Of a stretch of DNA of 14,433 nucleotides, positions 1 through 6,550 are shown piece after piece; position 1 is the stretch's first letter; each line of letters begins with the position of its first letter. This stretch comes from CBDAPI01 sp964565865 (GTDB lineage: Bacteria; Acidobacteriota; UBA6911; RPQK01; CBDAPI01). A model generated the notes under the pieces. It searched no databases, was not told where the DNA came from, and saw only the letters and a program-made list of their open reading frames with translations. Position numbers and translations under genes: made by a program. The DNA is taken from contig CAZMGM010000051.1 in the NCBI GenBank assembly GCA_964565865.1, positions 1 through 14,433 of the forward strand, read 5' to 3'.

Positions 1-1
1 C

Positions 2-1084
2 GGCAGCGGCGGTAGAAGGCAGATGAAGAACTTTGTCGTCGCGAATAATATCTTCACTCAACCCGACCCCCCAAGAAGCGCTCAGGCCGTGGACCTATTC
101 GGCGACGTGTCCGACGTGGTCATCGCTAACAACATTATTGACGGTGTTGGAAAAAACAAGAACGGCATCTGGATTCACGGCGATGCCCCGGAGGGCCAGG
201 TATCCAAGGTTTGGCCTAAAAGGGTTATCATTACGGGAAATATAATCCGGAATGTTAACCGGGGTATAAACATACATAGCAAAGCCGAGGACGTGACGAT
301 ACTGGGTAATTATATCGATAACATAAAAAACGAAGGTATCCGTAACTATGATGTCACGTCGTTGATAATAGCGAACAGAATTTCGAATACCAGGTGGGGG
401 ATCCGCACCAATCCGGGCGCAAGCAACAATATCATTGCGCTCAACGATTTGGGGACCGGTAACGAACGCGCATTCAACCTGGAAGGCCAGGGTGACGTGT
501 TGCTGGAGAACAGAGGTCAGGTTCAGTCGGGAGGCACACCTCGGTCGAGCCCACACAGGGATGCCGGACAGGAAGCTTTTGTGAAGGCCAAAGGCGATGA
601 CTCGCAATGGATAGAGGGTTTTGCCGAGATTATTTCTTACGCCGCTACTCAAAAGGATTATCCAAATTACAGGGGTGTCGGTGAAGCCTGGTTGGTGAGG
701 GGGGAGAGTGTGCCGGACAAGACGCTCTCATGGAAGACGGCTCCCTGTCCGAAGAAGAAGCGAACAGTATTTGTCTTTGTCGGCGGCATTGCTGAAGCAG
801 AGGGGAAAATGCGGCTCTCCGTGAACGGGGAATACGCCTTAACGTTTGACTCGGGCGTCGCGGAAGACAGGGAATGGAAGGAAGGAGTCTATGAACTGTA
901 TTTCAGCTTCAAGGATTACGCATCCGGGAATAACGGCGTCTTTTTCCTGACGGTCCCTGGAGACGGTATTACAGCAGGAGAGGCGTGTACAATAGAAGCA
1001 AGTCACGTTTCGGGCGGGCACCCATCCTGGTTCATGATATTCAATTACAATGACCTGCTTGAGTATGAGCATATAGCAAAGTAA
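2..1084 (+). CDS. Right-handed beta-helix protein with C-terminal beta-sandwich, 5'-truncated by window edge
   Basis: The frame is open to the left edge. An ATG at 23 exists but lacks a convincing RBS or signal peptide and sits inside beta-helix repeats, so the true start is probably outside the window. Numbering from that ATG, residues ~1-170 are parallel beta-helix coils of about 22-25 residues rich in V/I-x-I and N-N/N-x-I turns (VVIANNIIDG, VIITGNIIRN, VTILGNYIDN, LIIANRISN). Residues ~185-353 look like a beta-sandwich accessory, perhaps carbohydrate-binding, domain (GEAWLVRGE, MRLSVNGEYALTFDSG). Such helices occur in polysaccharide lyases, glycosidases and epimerases acting on extracellular polysaccharides. 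Catalytic residues cannot be assigned without the N-terminus. It lies 60 nt upstream of the TIM-barrel gene, probably in the same transcript. The fold call is firm; enzyme activity is inference. Confidence 0.8.
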   Translation, partial: GSGGRRQMKNFVVANNIFTQPDPPRSAQAVDLFGDVSDVVIANNIIDGVGKNKNGIWIHGDAPEGQVSKVWPKRVIITGNIIRNVNRGINIHSKAEDVTILGNYIDNIKNEGIRNYDVTSLIIANRISNTRWGIRTNPGASNNIIALNDLGTGNERAFNLEGQGDVLLENRGQVQSGGTPRSSPHRDAGQEAFVKAKGDDSQWIEGFAEIISYAATQKDYPNYRGVGEAWLVRGESVPDKTLSWKTAPCPKKKRTVFVFVGGIAEAEGKMRLSVNGEYALTFDSGVAEDREWKEGVYELYFSFKDYASGNNGVFFLTVPGDGITAGEACTIEASHVSGGHPSWFMIFNYNDLLEYEHIAK

Positions 1085-1106
1085 CGGTTGATCGTTGCTG
1101 ATTTAC

Positions 1107-1120
1107 CTCAATCAATTGAG
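1107..1120. repeat. Short palindrome between the first two genes
   Basis: CTCAAT-CA-ATTGAG is a perfect 6-bp dyad with a 2-nt centre, located 25 nt before the start codon chosen at 1145 and 10 nt before its GGAGG. It could be a small operator. At this length chance is also plausible. Confidence 0.25.
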
Positions 1121-1144
1121 CACAGCATACGGAGGATGCGAATA

Positions 1145-1981
1145 TTGAAACTGGGCATACAAAGTGATTTCTACGGCGAATTGTCCTTGGAAGACGCAAT
1201 TAGACATCTGGCCGACATCGGTTACCGGCACATGGAGATTTCCTGGCATCATCTGAAGCCCATGCTTGAGGCCGGGAACTACGAGAAGAGGCTCCTCGAA
1301 GTCAAGAAGACACTGGAAGAAGCGGGGACGACCGCCTGGCAGATTCACTCCCCCGCCTGGGATCTGGCGTCTTCTAACGATAAATCGAGACAAAGCGATA
1401 TCGACATATCGATCAGGTGTCTGGAATGTTGCCGACTAATGAATATTCCATTTCTGGTAGTCCATCCCGGAGGGTACGAGGGGTTTTCCTGTGCCCAGGA
1501 CCTTGCACATATTAAAAGATGGAACGTTGAATCGTTCGCGCGCCTGGCTGACCAAGCCGGACAGTTCGGGGTAAAAATCCTTTTAGAAAACCTCTTGGAC
1601 AGTCATTGCCCGAGATCAAGACAGTACGGCGCATTACCGTCTGAACTGGAAGAGATTATTGAGGAGATCGATTCGGATTCGCTGGGAATAAACCTGGATA
1701 TCGGACATCTCAATATCCAAAGGCTCGATGTCGCCGAAACAATTCTTGAGGTAAAGGAGCGTCTCTTCTCAACGCATGTTCATGATAACTGGGGCGTGAC
1801 TGATGAACATCTATTTCCACTTGAAGGCAACATGAACTGGCAGGAGATTATGGATGCGTTCAAGACCGCCGGTTATTCGAACGCGCTTATCCTAGAGCTC
1901 AAAGGAGGAAACGAATCTCCATATTCAAAGTTGAAGGATGCGAAACTGGACCTTCTTCGCCGGAGGCTTGAACGGATATGA
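1145..1981 (+). CDS. Sugar phosphate isomerase/epimerase-like TIM barrel (AP_endonuc_2 / xylose isomerase-like)
   Basis: 278 aa, cytoplasmic, no signal peptide. The start chosen is TTG 1145, because GGAGG at 1131-1135 sits 9 nt upstream and the protein then opens MKLGIQSDFYGE, a normal first beta-strand for the family. The ATG at 1136 directly abuts that GGAGG, and the TTG at 1088 has no RBS. The divalent-metal quartet of xylose-isomerase-like barrels is visible: E148 (LLENL), D185 (LDIGH), H211/H213 (THVHDN) and E251 (LELKG). Length is normal (270-300 aa). Family members isomerise, epimerise or eliminate keto sugars, inososes or 3-keto-glycosides; the substrate here is not readable. The only neighbour likely to be co-transcribed is the beta-helix gene upstream. 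The stop overlaps a downstream ATG (ATGA, 1978-1981). Confidence 0.88.
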   Translation: MKLGIQSDFYGELSLEDAIRHLADIGYRHMEISWHHLKPMLEAGNYEKRLLEVKKTLEEAGTTAWQIHSPAWDLASSNDKSRQSDIDISIRCLECCRLMNIPFLVVHPGGYEGFSCAQDLAHIKRWNVESFARLADQAGQFGVKILLENLLDSHCPRSRQYGALPSELEEIIEEIDSDSLGINLDIGHLNIQRLDVAETILEVKERLFSTHVHDNWGVTDEHLFPLEGNMNWQEIMDAFKTAGYSNALILELKGGNESPYSKLKDAKLDLLRRRLERI

Positions 1982-2106
1982 AAGGAAAAAATAGTTGGAT
2001 TCAATCCAGCCGGGAAGGGGGTGTAGAATGGGAGCGGTTACCCGTACCATGTCTTCACCTCCGCTTTCGTGTTCGTGGCGCTTACCGCGATGATGAGTGT
2101 TGTTGA
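1978..2106 (+). other. Possible small coupled ORF (42 aa), doubtful
   Basis: An ATG at 1978 overlaps the stop of the preceding gene as ATGA, with GGAGG at 1962-1966. It opens a 42-codon frame (MKGKNSWIQSSREGGVEWER...). The second half is Arg/Cys-rich and not protein-like, and it overlaps another open frame (2027-2149). It may be the start of a decayed gene or chance. No homologue is recognised. Confidence 0.15.
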
Positions 2107-2149
2107 ACCCATCTTACACGGACAGCGGAGGTCTGTCTTTCTCAACTAA
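2027..2149 (+). pseudogene. Possible C-terminal relic of a membrane protein (transporter-like tail)
   Basis: Between the stop at 2024-2026 and TAA at 2147-2149 lies a 40-residue frame containing YPYHVFTSAFVFVALTAMM followed by SVVEPILHGQRRSVFLN. That is a hydrophobic, aromatic-rich helix followed by a basic tail, the layout of the last transmembrane segment of a symporter such as the sodium:solute family. No upstream coding portion or start is present, so this would be a remnant. The family suggestion rests on pattern only. A 9-bp inverted repeat (ACCTCCGCT 2057-2065 / AGCGGAGGT 2124-2132) spans it. Confidence 0.25.
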
Positions 2150-2181
2150 CGAAATGCTGTTTTGGACAAGAGTGACAGTTT

Positions 2182-2189
2182 ATTAAACA
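2182..2189. repeat. 8-bp target-site duplication, left copy of small element
   Basis: ATTAAACA here is repeated exactly at 2374-2381. Each copy directly abuts one end of the terminal inverted repeats of the 2190-2373 element. It is AT-rich, as expected for the insertion preference suggested by the second element in this window. Confidence 0.85.
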
Positions 2190-2373
2190 GGCTCTTCCGG
2201 GTTTGCAGTGGGTAGATCTGAGGTTTGTACATCGCAACTTATTGGCAATAAAGATTTGCATATAACAAGAGGTGAGCCGGGGCCTTATCGACCTGTCATG
2301 TGCATAAGTGCCTGAGCCTTAATTTTTGCGAGCCGAAAGCCCCATTATGACCCACTCTAAACCCGGAAGCGCC
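2190..2373. mobile_element. 184-bp miniature inverted-repeat transposable element, ISL3-like termini
   Basis: The left end 2190-2213 (GGCTCTTCCGGGTTT, then GTGGGT) and the reverse complement of the right end 2373-2350 (GGCGCTTCCGGGTTT, then GTGGGT) match at 21 of 24 positions. Perfect 8-bp direct repeats ATTAAACA (2182-2189, 2374-2381) flank them. No reading frame of note lies inside, so it is non-autonomous. GG(C/G)TCTTCCG ends with 8-bp duplications recall ISL3-family insertion sequences; that family name is from memory. It sits in the leader of the 2415 gene, its right end 41 nt before the ATG, leaving that gene's own RBS intact. Removing the element and one repeat copy restores a continuous site ...CAGTTTATTAAACAAAGGAG. 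Confidence 0.85.
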
Positions 2374-2381
2374 ATTAAACA
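2374..2381. repeat. 8-bp target-site duplication, right copy of small element
   Basis: ATTAAACA, identical to 2182-2189, immediately follows the right terminal repeat of the small element. Confidence 0.85.
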
Positions 2382-2414
2382 AAGGAGCTGTATTCCAAAA
2401 CAAGGGAGGTAAGT

Positions 2415-5400
2415 ATGCATAGGAAGAAAGGAAAACGAGTTACTGCTTTTCGAATTGTTCTCAGTTTATTGGTAACCTTAGCAACTCTTAGTATGCCTAG
2501 CTTCTTGGCAGAAGCAGCTCCAAACAAGGTAGACCCAAACAGATTCATAGTTTTTGGTAACAAGAACTTTGAATTCTTCTTTGATAAAAATAGCGGTTGC
2601 CTGGTCGGTATTGTTAATAAGAGACCGCAGGAAACTTACTATTTTGATGAAGAAGCGAAGCAAGCCGGTCCTTTTCGGATTTTTCTCCAGCCGGACAATC
2701 ACAAGGTAGACCCGATAAGTTTTAAGCTCGTCGATTATAAGATTGATTCTGAGAAACAAGGGAAAACCTTAACTCTTATTTTAGAGAAACAAGAATGGCA
2801 GATTAGAGACAAAGGACTGAGAGTGGAGATGAGAATCGAGGTTCCTGATGATTCCATCTCTTCGCGTTGGACATTCACAGTTACTAACACCGGCACTGAA
2901 GAGCTTGAGCTTTCTGCATGGTTTCCCTGTTTTAACAACCTTCTTATTGGGGAAGAAGACGACAACCTGGTTACCTACCCGAAGTCGGCCGGTGAAGTGA
3001 GAAAATTGACCGAGCACTATCACGGTCCATCGGCCTACGGCGGCGGATTGGGTATGCAGTGGATTTGCCAGTTCAATCGAGAACTCGACCAGGGTCTGGG
3101 GATAATCGTTCAGGATAAAAAGGCCGAAAGCAAAGTAATCGATGCGCGTAAAAGGCCTTATCTTTATATCGGATATTCTGCAAAAGTCTTAGCTCCTAAA
3201 GAAAGCTATACCTATCCGGAGACGCTAATTGCCGTTCATCAGGGGGATTGGAAAAAAACAGCAAAACTATACCGTGAGTGGTTCTTATCCAATTTCAAGC
3301 TTAGAAAATGCCCAGATTGGTTCATGGAGGAATCTATGGGGCGGGCAAATAGAAGCTGTGAGAACAATAAATGGAGATTAGAAGTTCCGCCATTTTCCAT
3401 AAGCAGCTTCCATGATCTATATAAATTCATTAGTGAAGCCAGAAGACAGGGCACTTCTTTAGTAGAACTGGGAGGGTTTTCAGATTCCACCGGTTTGGCG
3501 CACATCTCCAACTGCGGAGATTATACCCCCTGTCGCACCCTGGGAGGGGTAGAGGCCTATAAGGAGGGGTTACAGGAGTTACACCGAAGAGGCGGGCGTA
3601 TCCATGTCTATGTCGAAGGTTTACTGACCTGGACGGGGAGCGAAGTCGCCAAATCCGGTAAATCCGCAGAGTGGTCATTGATGGATAGGGACGGAACACT
3701 CTCTGCCTGGTATTACCAGCGGTATCACGAATGCGCTGCTTCTAAAGGTTGGCAGGACTATCTGGTAGCCAAATGTAAAGAGATAATGGAATACGGAGCG
3801 GACGCGATAAGGCTTGATTCATTAGGTTCTACTGGAGCCCACCTTTGTTTTAATCCTAACCATGAACATTATCCCAATCCCAAGGCCTGGACACAGGGTA
3901 TGTGGGAAATCTGCAAGAGGGTAAGCAAGGTAATGGATGAAGTGAATCCAGATTCAGTACTGACCACCGAAGGGTTTTATGATGTGTTATGCCAGTATTC
4001 GAATGGTTCATTAGCTTCCAGAAGAGAGGGTGTACCCGAACTTCTGACAAGGTACATATTTCCGGAAATTCCCCTGAAGATGCATTCTCGTGGCGAAGCA
4101 GATAATCCAGATGAACTAAGTATAGTCTATGTCAACGGGTACACGTGTGCCCTGCAACATCCAAAGACTGAAGAGTATGCAATCATGTTCCGGAACTGGA
4201 ATGATGCCAGGAAACTATTCAAGACTGCGCTTGTCTATGGGCCAATGCTGGATGATTATCCCGAATGTGCGGATCCTGATGTGATTACCAGAGCCTATAA
4301 GGGGGATAGGTACTACCTTGTTGCCGGGGTAAGACTGGGGGAAAAGGCCGACCCGATAGATTTAAGAATAAAAGGAATAAAAGAAGATATTAAGAATGCT
4401 GTCCTTTTAGATATAGGAACATTCGAATTTGAGCCGATCTCCCTCAGGAAAGATAAAGGAGACTATCTGCTCACTCACTCTAAGAAGTTCTTTACGATCT
4501 TCCTTCCGTTAAATAATTGCCCCCCAATGGTTACTATGCGCGGCAACCGAACTGCTTTTACGGGCGACACCGTAGAAGTGGGTCTTTCCCTCTGGGGAAA
4601 TTGGGCAAAGAGACGAAAGGCTAAAGCAAACGTTTCCTGTTTTGGGCTGAAGATTGACCAGCAAGAGCCTGAGGCAGAAGTGACCATGCCTTGCACAATT
4701 AAAATACCGGTCCCGCTGGATATCTCGTCCGTCGGAAGGTATGTTTTGAAGGCAGAGCCTATTGATTATGAATTCATAGGGCTTCAACGAAACATCGAGA
4801 TTAAGCCTCCGGTAGTAGGATCGGTTTACTTAGTCGAAACCGGGGACGATCTTTTTGCTAAGATTTATCTTAAGAACAATACCGCCGAAGATAAAGAAGT
4901 ATCGATGAGGCTGGTGCAACCGAAGAACTGGGGTCTTGCCGAGAAAACGGTTCTCCTCAACTCCTTAGAAGAGAAAACCCTAATGATCAAACCGCAAATT
5001 GGAGCTGTTCCTGAGATGGGCGGTATTTTTAAGATATTAATTGAGTATCCTATTAAAGGCAAAAGAATCAAAGATTCTATATCTTATAGTCTGATGACCA
5101 GAAATATAACCTTTCCGCTCATTGGCCTGGAGAAGACCACCATAAAAGATTGGCTTATCTTAGGTCCTTTCCCAAATCCCATACATGAAAGTGTAAGTAG
5201 AAGCAAACGTAGGTGGGGTAGCGGAGCACATTTTGATAAAGATTTTCTGCTCGATCAAGGCGGTGAAGCAAACGTTATCCCTAAAGAAGAACAAGGATGG
5301 AAACAATATAGCTGCAAAGGCTATACCACAGATGATGTCAATAAAGGCAAGACAAGTTGGAAACAATATATAGACGACGTGAATAATATGCAGTTAGATG

Positions 5401-5699
5401 AACTGCCGGGCGGGGAAAAGAATGTTATCCTGTACGCTGCCAGCTATATAGATAGCACAAATGATCGTGATGCCGAGTTTTGGATACGAACGGCTACAGG
5501 GGTAAAGCTCTGGCTGAACAATAGATTCATCTGGCAAAAGGCTAAAACCGGAGATCCAAGTGAAGTCTATTTCCATAAAGTTAAGATTCCCCTGAAGAAA
5601 GGTTCCAACCTTTTAATGATGAAGCTTGCGGATATAAAGGGTGTATACTACGAGTTTCCTCAGACTTTCTCTTTCGCCGCCGGCATAAATCACCTGTAA
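2415..5699 (+). CDS. Large secreted glycoside hydrolase-like protein (TIM barrel; alpha-galactosidase / DUF6259-like architecture)
   Basis: 1094 aa. GGGAGGT at 2404-2410 precedes ATG 2415 by 4 nt. Residues 1-35 are a Sec signal peptide (basic MHRKKGKR, hydrophobic core, AEA-A). Residues ~45-300 resemble the beta-supersandwich N-domain of clan GH-D type enzymes (FEFFFDKNSGCLVGIVNKR). Residues ~300-600 are a TIM barrel with RIHVYVEG, GADAIRLDSLG and LTTEGF; D468 and E519 are candidate nucleophile and acid/base by analogy with alpha-galactosidase-type barrels. Residues ~810-890 look like a NEW3-type beta-sandwich (YLKNNTAEDKEVSMRLVQP). From W913 (DWLILGPFPNP) a C-terminal jelly-roll of the kind seen in planctomycete-type glycosidases ends the protein (VKLWLNNRFIWQ, KKGSNLLMMKLAD). 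It acts in the periplasm or outside the cell; substrate unknown. Base composition is AT-richer than in the 3'-end genes (a sampled 60-nt line is 40% GC versus 60% there). The domain reading is good; the exact family is uncertain. Confidence 0.82.
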   Translation: MHRKKGKRVTAFRIVLSLLVTLATLSMPSFLAEAAPNKVDPNRFIVFGNKNFEFFFDKNSGCLVGIVNKRPQETYYFDEEAKQAGPFRIFLQPDNHKVDPISFKLVDYKIDSEKQGKTLTLILEKQEWQIRDKGLRVEMRIEVPDDSISSRWTFTVTNTGTEELELSAWFPCFNNLLIGEEDDNLVTYPKSAGEVRKLTEHYHGPSAYGGGLGMQWICQFNRELDQGLGIIVQDKKAESKVIDARKRPYLYIGYSAKVLAPKESYTYPETLIAVHQGDWKKTAKLYREWFLSNFKLRKCPDWFMEESMGRANRSCENNKWRLEVPPFSISSFHDLYKFISEARRQGTSLVELGGFSDSTGLAHISNCGDYTPCRTLGGVEAYKEGLQELHRRGGRIHVYVEGLLTWTGSEVAKSGKSAEWSLMDRDGTLSAWYYQRYHECAASKGWQDYLVAKCKEIMEYGADAIRLDSLGSTGAHLCFNPNHEHYPNPKAWTQGMWEICKRVSKVMDEVNPDSVLTTEGFYDVLCQYSNGSLASRREGVPELLTRYIFPEIPLKMHSRGEADNPDELSIVYVNGYTCALQHPKTEEYAIMFRNWNDARKLFKTALVYGPMLDDYPECADPDVITRAYKGDRYYLVAGVRLGEKADPIDLRIKGIKEDIKNAVLLDIGTFEFEPISLRKDKGDYLLTHSKKFFTIFLPLNNCPPMVTMRGNRTAFTGDTVEVGLSLWGNWAKRRKAKANVSCFGLKIDQQEPEAEVTMPCTIKIPVPLDISSVGRYVLKAEPIDYEFIGLQRNIEIKPPVVGSVYLVETGDDLFAKIYLKNNTAEDKEVSMRLVQPKNWGLAEKTVLLNSLEEKTLMIKPQIGAVPEMGGIFKILIEYPIKGKRIKDSISYSLMTRNITFPLIGLEKTTIKDWLILGPFPNPIHESVSRSKRRWGSGAHFDKDFLLDQGGEANVIPKEEQGWKQYSCKGYTTDDVNKGKTSWKQYIDDVNNMQLDELPGGEKNVILYAASYIDSTNDRDAEFWIRTATGVKLWLNNRFIWQKAKTGDPSEVYFHKVKIPLKKGSNLLMMKLADIKGVYYEFPQTFSFAAGINHL

Positions 5700-5866
5700 A
5701 ACGCTTCTCACCCCTACCTTCTTCCCTGAGGCAGAGGATCGGGATACGTCAGGACCACCCCCTGGCCTGCCTCCGGCGCGAGCCTTTATGGGTCATTAGA
5801 ACTCCCTGCTCGCTGTATCGTACTGTAAGAGCTGACAGTACGATAAAGAGATAAGGGAGGTTGCAA
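5700..5866. other. Intergenic leader of the GH89-like gene before the insertion
   Basis: This 167-nt segment contains a 7-bp repeat pair (GAGGCAG 5728-5734 / CTGCCTC 5767-5773), the strong hairpin at 5816-5845 and an RBS at 5855-5860. No gene is seen. Before the downstream element inserted, it was the whole spacer between the 1094-aa gene and the GH89-like gene. Confidence 0.6.
5816..5845. promoter_or_regulatory. Perfect 11-bp inverted repeat hairpin upstream of the ancestral RBS
   Basis: TATCGTACTGT (5816-5826) and ACAGTACGATA (5835-5845) are exact reverse complements around an 8-nt loop. No T-run follows on either strand, so it is not a textbook intrinsic terminator. It ends 9 nt before GGGAGG (5855-5860), a position suited to an operator or a leader RNA structure for the GH89-like gene, from which the insertion has now separated it. 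The function is inferred. Confidence 0.6.
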
Positions 5867-5868
5867 TG
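5855..5868 (+). promoter_or_regulatory. Stranded original RBS and start codon of the GH89-like gene
   Basis: GGGAGG (5855-5860), 5 nt, then ATG (5866-5868), AAA. If the 836-bp element and one TGAAAATG copy are removed, this reads in frame into the gene at 6716 as MKMRFRKLIVILF, a slightly longer signal peptide. In the present sequence the same start runs into the element and stops at 5953-5955 after 29 codons (MKMGSSAECVGG...), so it probably yields only a useless peptide. Confidence 0.7.
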
Positions 5869-5874
5869 AAAATG
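5867..5874. repeat. 8-bp target-site duplication, left copy of larger element
   Basis: TGAAAATG here is repeated exactly at 6711-6718. Both copies directly abut the terminal inverted repeats of the 5875-6710 element. Confidence 0.88.
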
Positions 5875-5907
5875 GGGTCTTCCGCAGAATGTGTGGGTGG
5901 CGTAGAC

Positions 5908-5941
5908 GGGGAACTCACCACGGAGACACGGAAGCACGGAG
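5908..5941 (+). repeat. Left arm of 34-nt inverted repeat (CACGGAGACACGG type)
   Basis: It contains ACCACGGAGACACGGAA and matches the reverse complement of 6551-6584 at 30 of 34 positions. The core is itself quasi-repetitive (CACGGAG / ACACGGA / GCACGGAG). I recall this CCGTGTCTCCGTGGT motif flanking GxxExxY and four-helix-bundle genes in many environmental genomes, but cannot check that here. Confidence 0.8.
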
Positions 5942-5946
5942 AGGCG

Positions 5947-6032
5947 GTTGCGTGAATTCGTGTCCGCTTGCGTGTAGTGTATTTGTCGCGACAGGAGGGT
6001 GGGAGTGGCAAGCGGACACGAATTCACGCAAC
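5947..6032. repeat. Perfect 25-bp stem hairpin on the 5' side of the cargo gene
   Basis: Bases 5947-5971 (GTTGCGTGAATTCGTG...) are the exact reverse complement of 6008-6032. The 36-nt loop holds a second palindrome, TGTCGCGACA (5984-5993). The structure ends 33 nt before the gene start at 6066. It could block read-through transcription, form a cruciform or be a recombination site. No flanking duplication suggests it moved by itself. Confidence 0.85.
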
Positions 6033-6038
6033 GCTGTT

Positions 6039-6054
6039 GGGGGAGGAAGAGGAG
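6039..6054 (+). repeat. Left copy of 16-nt inverted purine-rich repeat; overlaps the cargo RBS region
   Basis: GGGGGAGGAAGAGGAG is exactly complementary to CTCCTCTTCCTCCCCC at 6420-6435. The left copy carries the GAGGAGG that probably serves as RBS for the gene at 6066 or 6069. Pairing of the two copies in an mRNA would loop out the entire coding region and hide the RBS. Confidence 0.75.
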
Positions 6055-6065
6055 GCGGAAAAGGC

Positions 6066-6411
6066 ATGATGGAGTCGGCCTTGACGGAGCAGATCATCGG
6101 TGGGGCGATCGAGGTACACAAACATTGGGGACCAGGCTTGTACGAAGAGGTCTACGAAAGAAGCCTTTGCCACGAGTTACACCTGCGCAAAGNNNNNNNN
6201 NNACAAGGGCGACCGAGGCGGCGAGGACTTTCGCCTGGACCTTGTGGTAGAAGGGAAAGTGGTTGTGGAATTGAAGGCCGTCACGATGTTGGAGCCCATT
6301 CACGAAGCTCAACTGTTGACCTATATGAAGCTGACCGGGTGCAGGGTCGGGTTGCTGATCAATTTCAATGTCCCCGCGCTCAAGCAGGGTATCAAACGGA
6401 TGGTCCTGTGA
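6066..6411 (+). CDS. GxxExxY family protein (PD-(D/E)XK nuclease-like), interrupted by scaffold gap
   Basis: The N-terminal half starts at ATG 6066 (or 6069), with purine-rich RBS GAGGAGG around 6050-6056, and runs 42 codons to the gap. It shows IIGGAIEVHKHWGPGLYEEVY, containing the family motif G24-x-x-E27-x-x-Y30. After the gap another frame resumes as KGDRGGEDFRLDLVVEGK, VVVELKAV, HEAQLLTYMKLTG and GLLINFN, ending normally in KRMVL at the TGA 6409-6411. The D...E-x-K core (LDLVV ... VELK) is the PD-(D/E)XK signature. The family is usually ~120-130 aa; 110 residues are visible, so roughly 10-15 codons are missing in the gap. The frame shift is explained by the placeholder gap length, not necessarily by mutation. 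The biological role of the family is unknown; nuclease activity is a fold-based prediction. It is the only gene inside the transposable element. Confidence 0.85.
6193..6202. other. Scaffold gap (10 N placeholder) inside the GxxExxY gene
   Basis: The ten Ns are flanked by AAAG and ACAAGG. The flanking frames are joined correctly only if the real gap is a multiple of three, and family alignment by eye suggests about 30-45 nt. The N count is therefore a placeholder. Confidence 0.9.
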
Positions 6412-6419
6412 GAGCAGCC

Positions 6420-6435
6420 CTCCTCTTCCTCCCCC
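6420..6435 (+). repeat. Right copy of 16-nt inverted pyrimidine-rich repeat
   Basis: CTCCTCTTCCTCCCCC begins 8 nt after the stop codon of the GxxExxY gene and is the exact reverse complement of 6039-6054. Confidence 0.75.
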
Positions 6436-6443
6436 TACAAGCC

Positions 6444-6530
6444 GTCCGCGCAAATCTGAGATTGGCGACCCCAGCAGTCCATCCCCGCCTTAATCCAAGC
6501 GCAGGTCGCCAATCTCAGATTTGCGCGGAC
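6444..6530. repeat. Perfect 27-bp stem hairpin on the 3' side of the cargo gene
   Basis: Bases 6444-6470 (GTCCGCGCAAATCTGAG...) are the exact reverse complement of 6504-6530, with a 33-nt loop. The total size of 87 nt and the 32-nt distance from the stop codon mirror the 5' hairpin (86 nt; 33 nt from the start). The stem sequences of the two hairpins are unrelated. No T-run follows, so rho-independent termination is not obvious. Confidence 0.85.
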
Positions 6531-6550
6531 CTCCTCGCCTGGTTTTCCCG

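Noticed and set aside
2242..2266. TTGGCA ... TATAAC as a promoter inside the small element
   Set aside because: The 13-nt spacing is too short for a sigma-70-type promoter and no better pair was found.
5947..6032. Hairpin as an independent nested miniature transposon
   Set aside because: The 25-bp arms are perfect but no direct repeat flanks 5947 and 6032; the same holds for 6444-6530.
6094..6453. Minus-strand frame opposite the GxxExxY gene
   Set aside because: It is the mirror of a recognisable + strand protein, crosses the gap and shows no domain.
5947..6530. Hairpins as integron attC sites or CRISPR-like repeats
   Set aside because: Stems are perfect, without attC bulges or core sites, the two stem sequences differ, and there is no integrase, cas gene or direct-repeat array.
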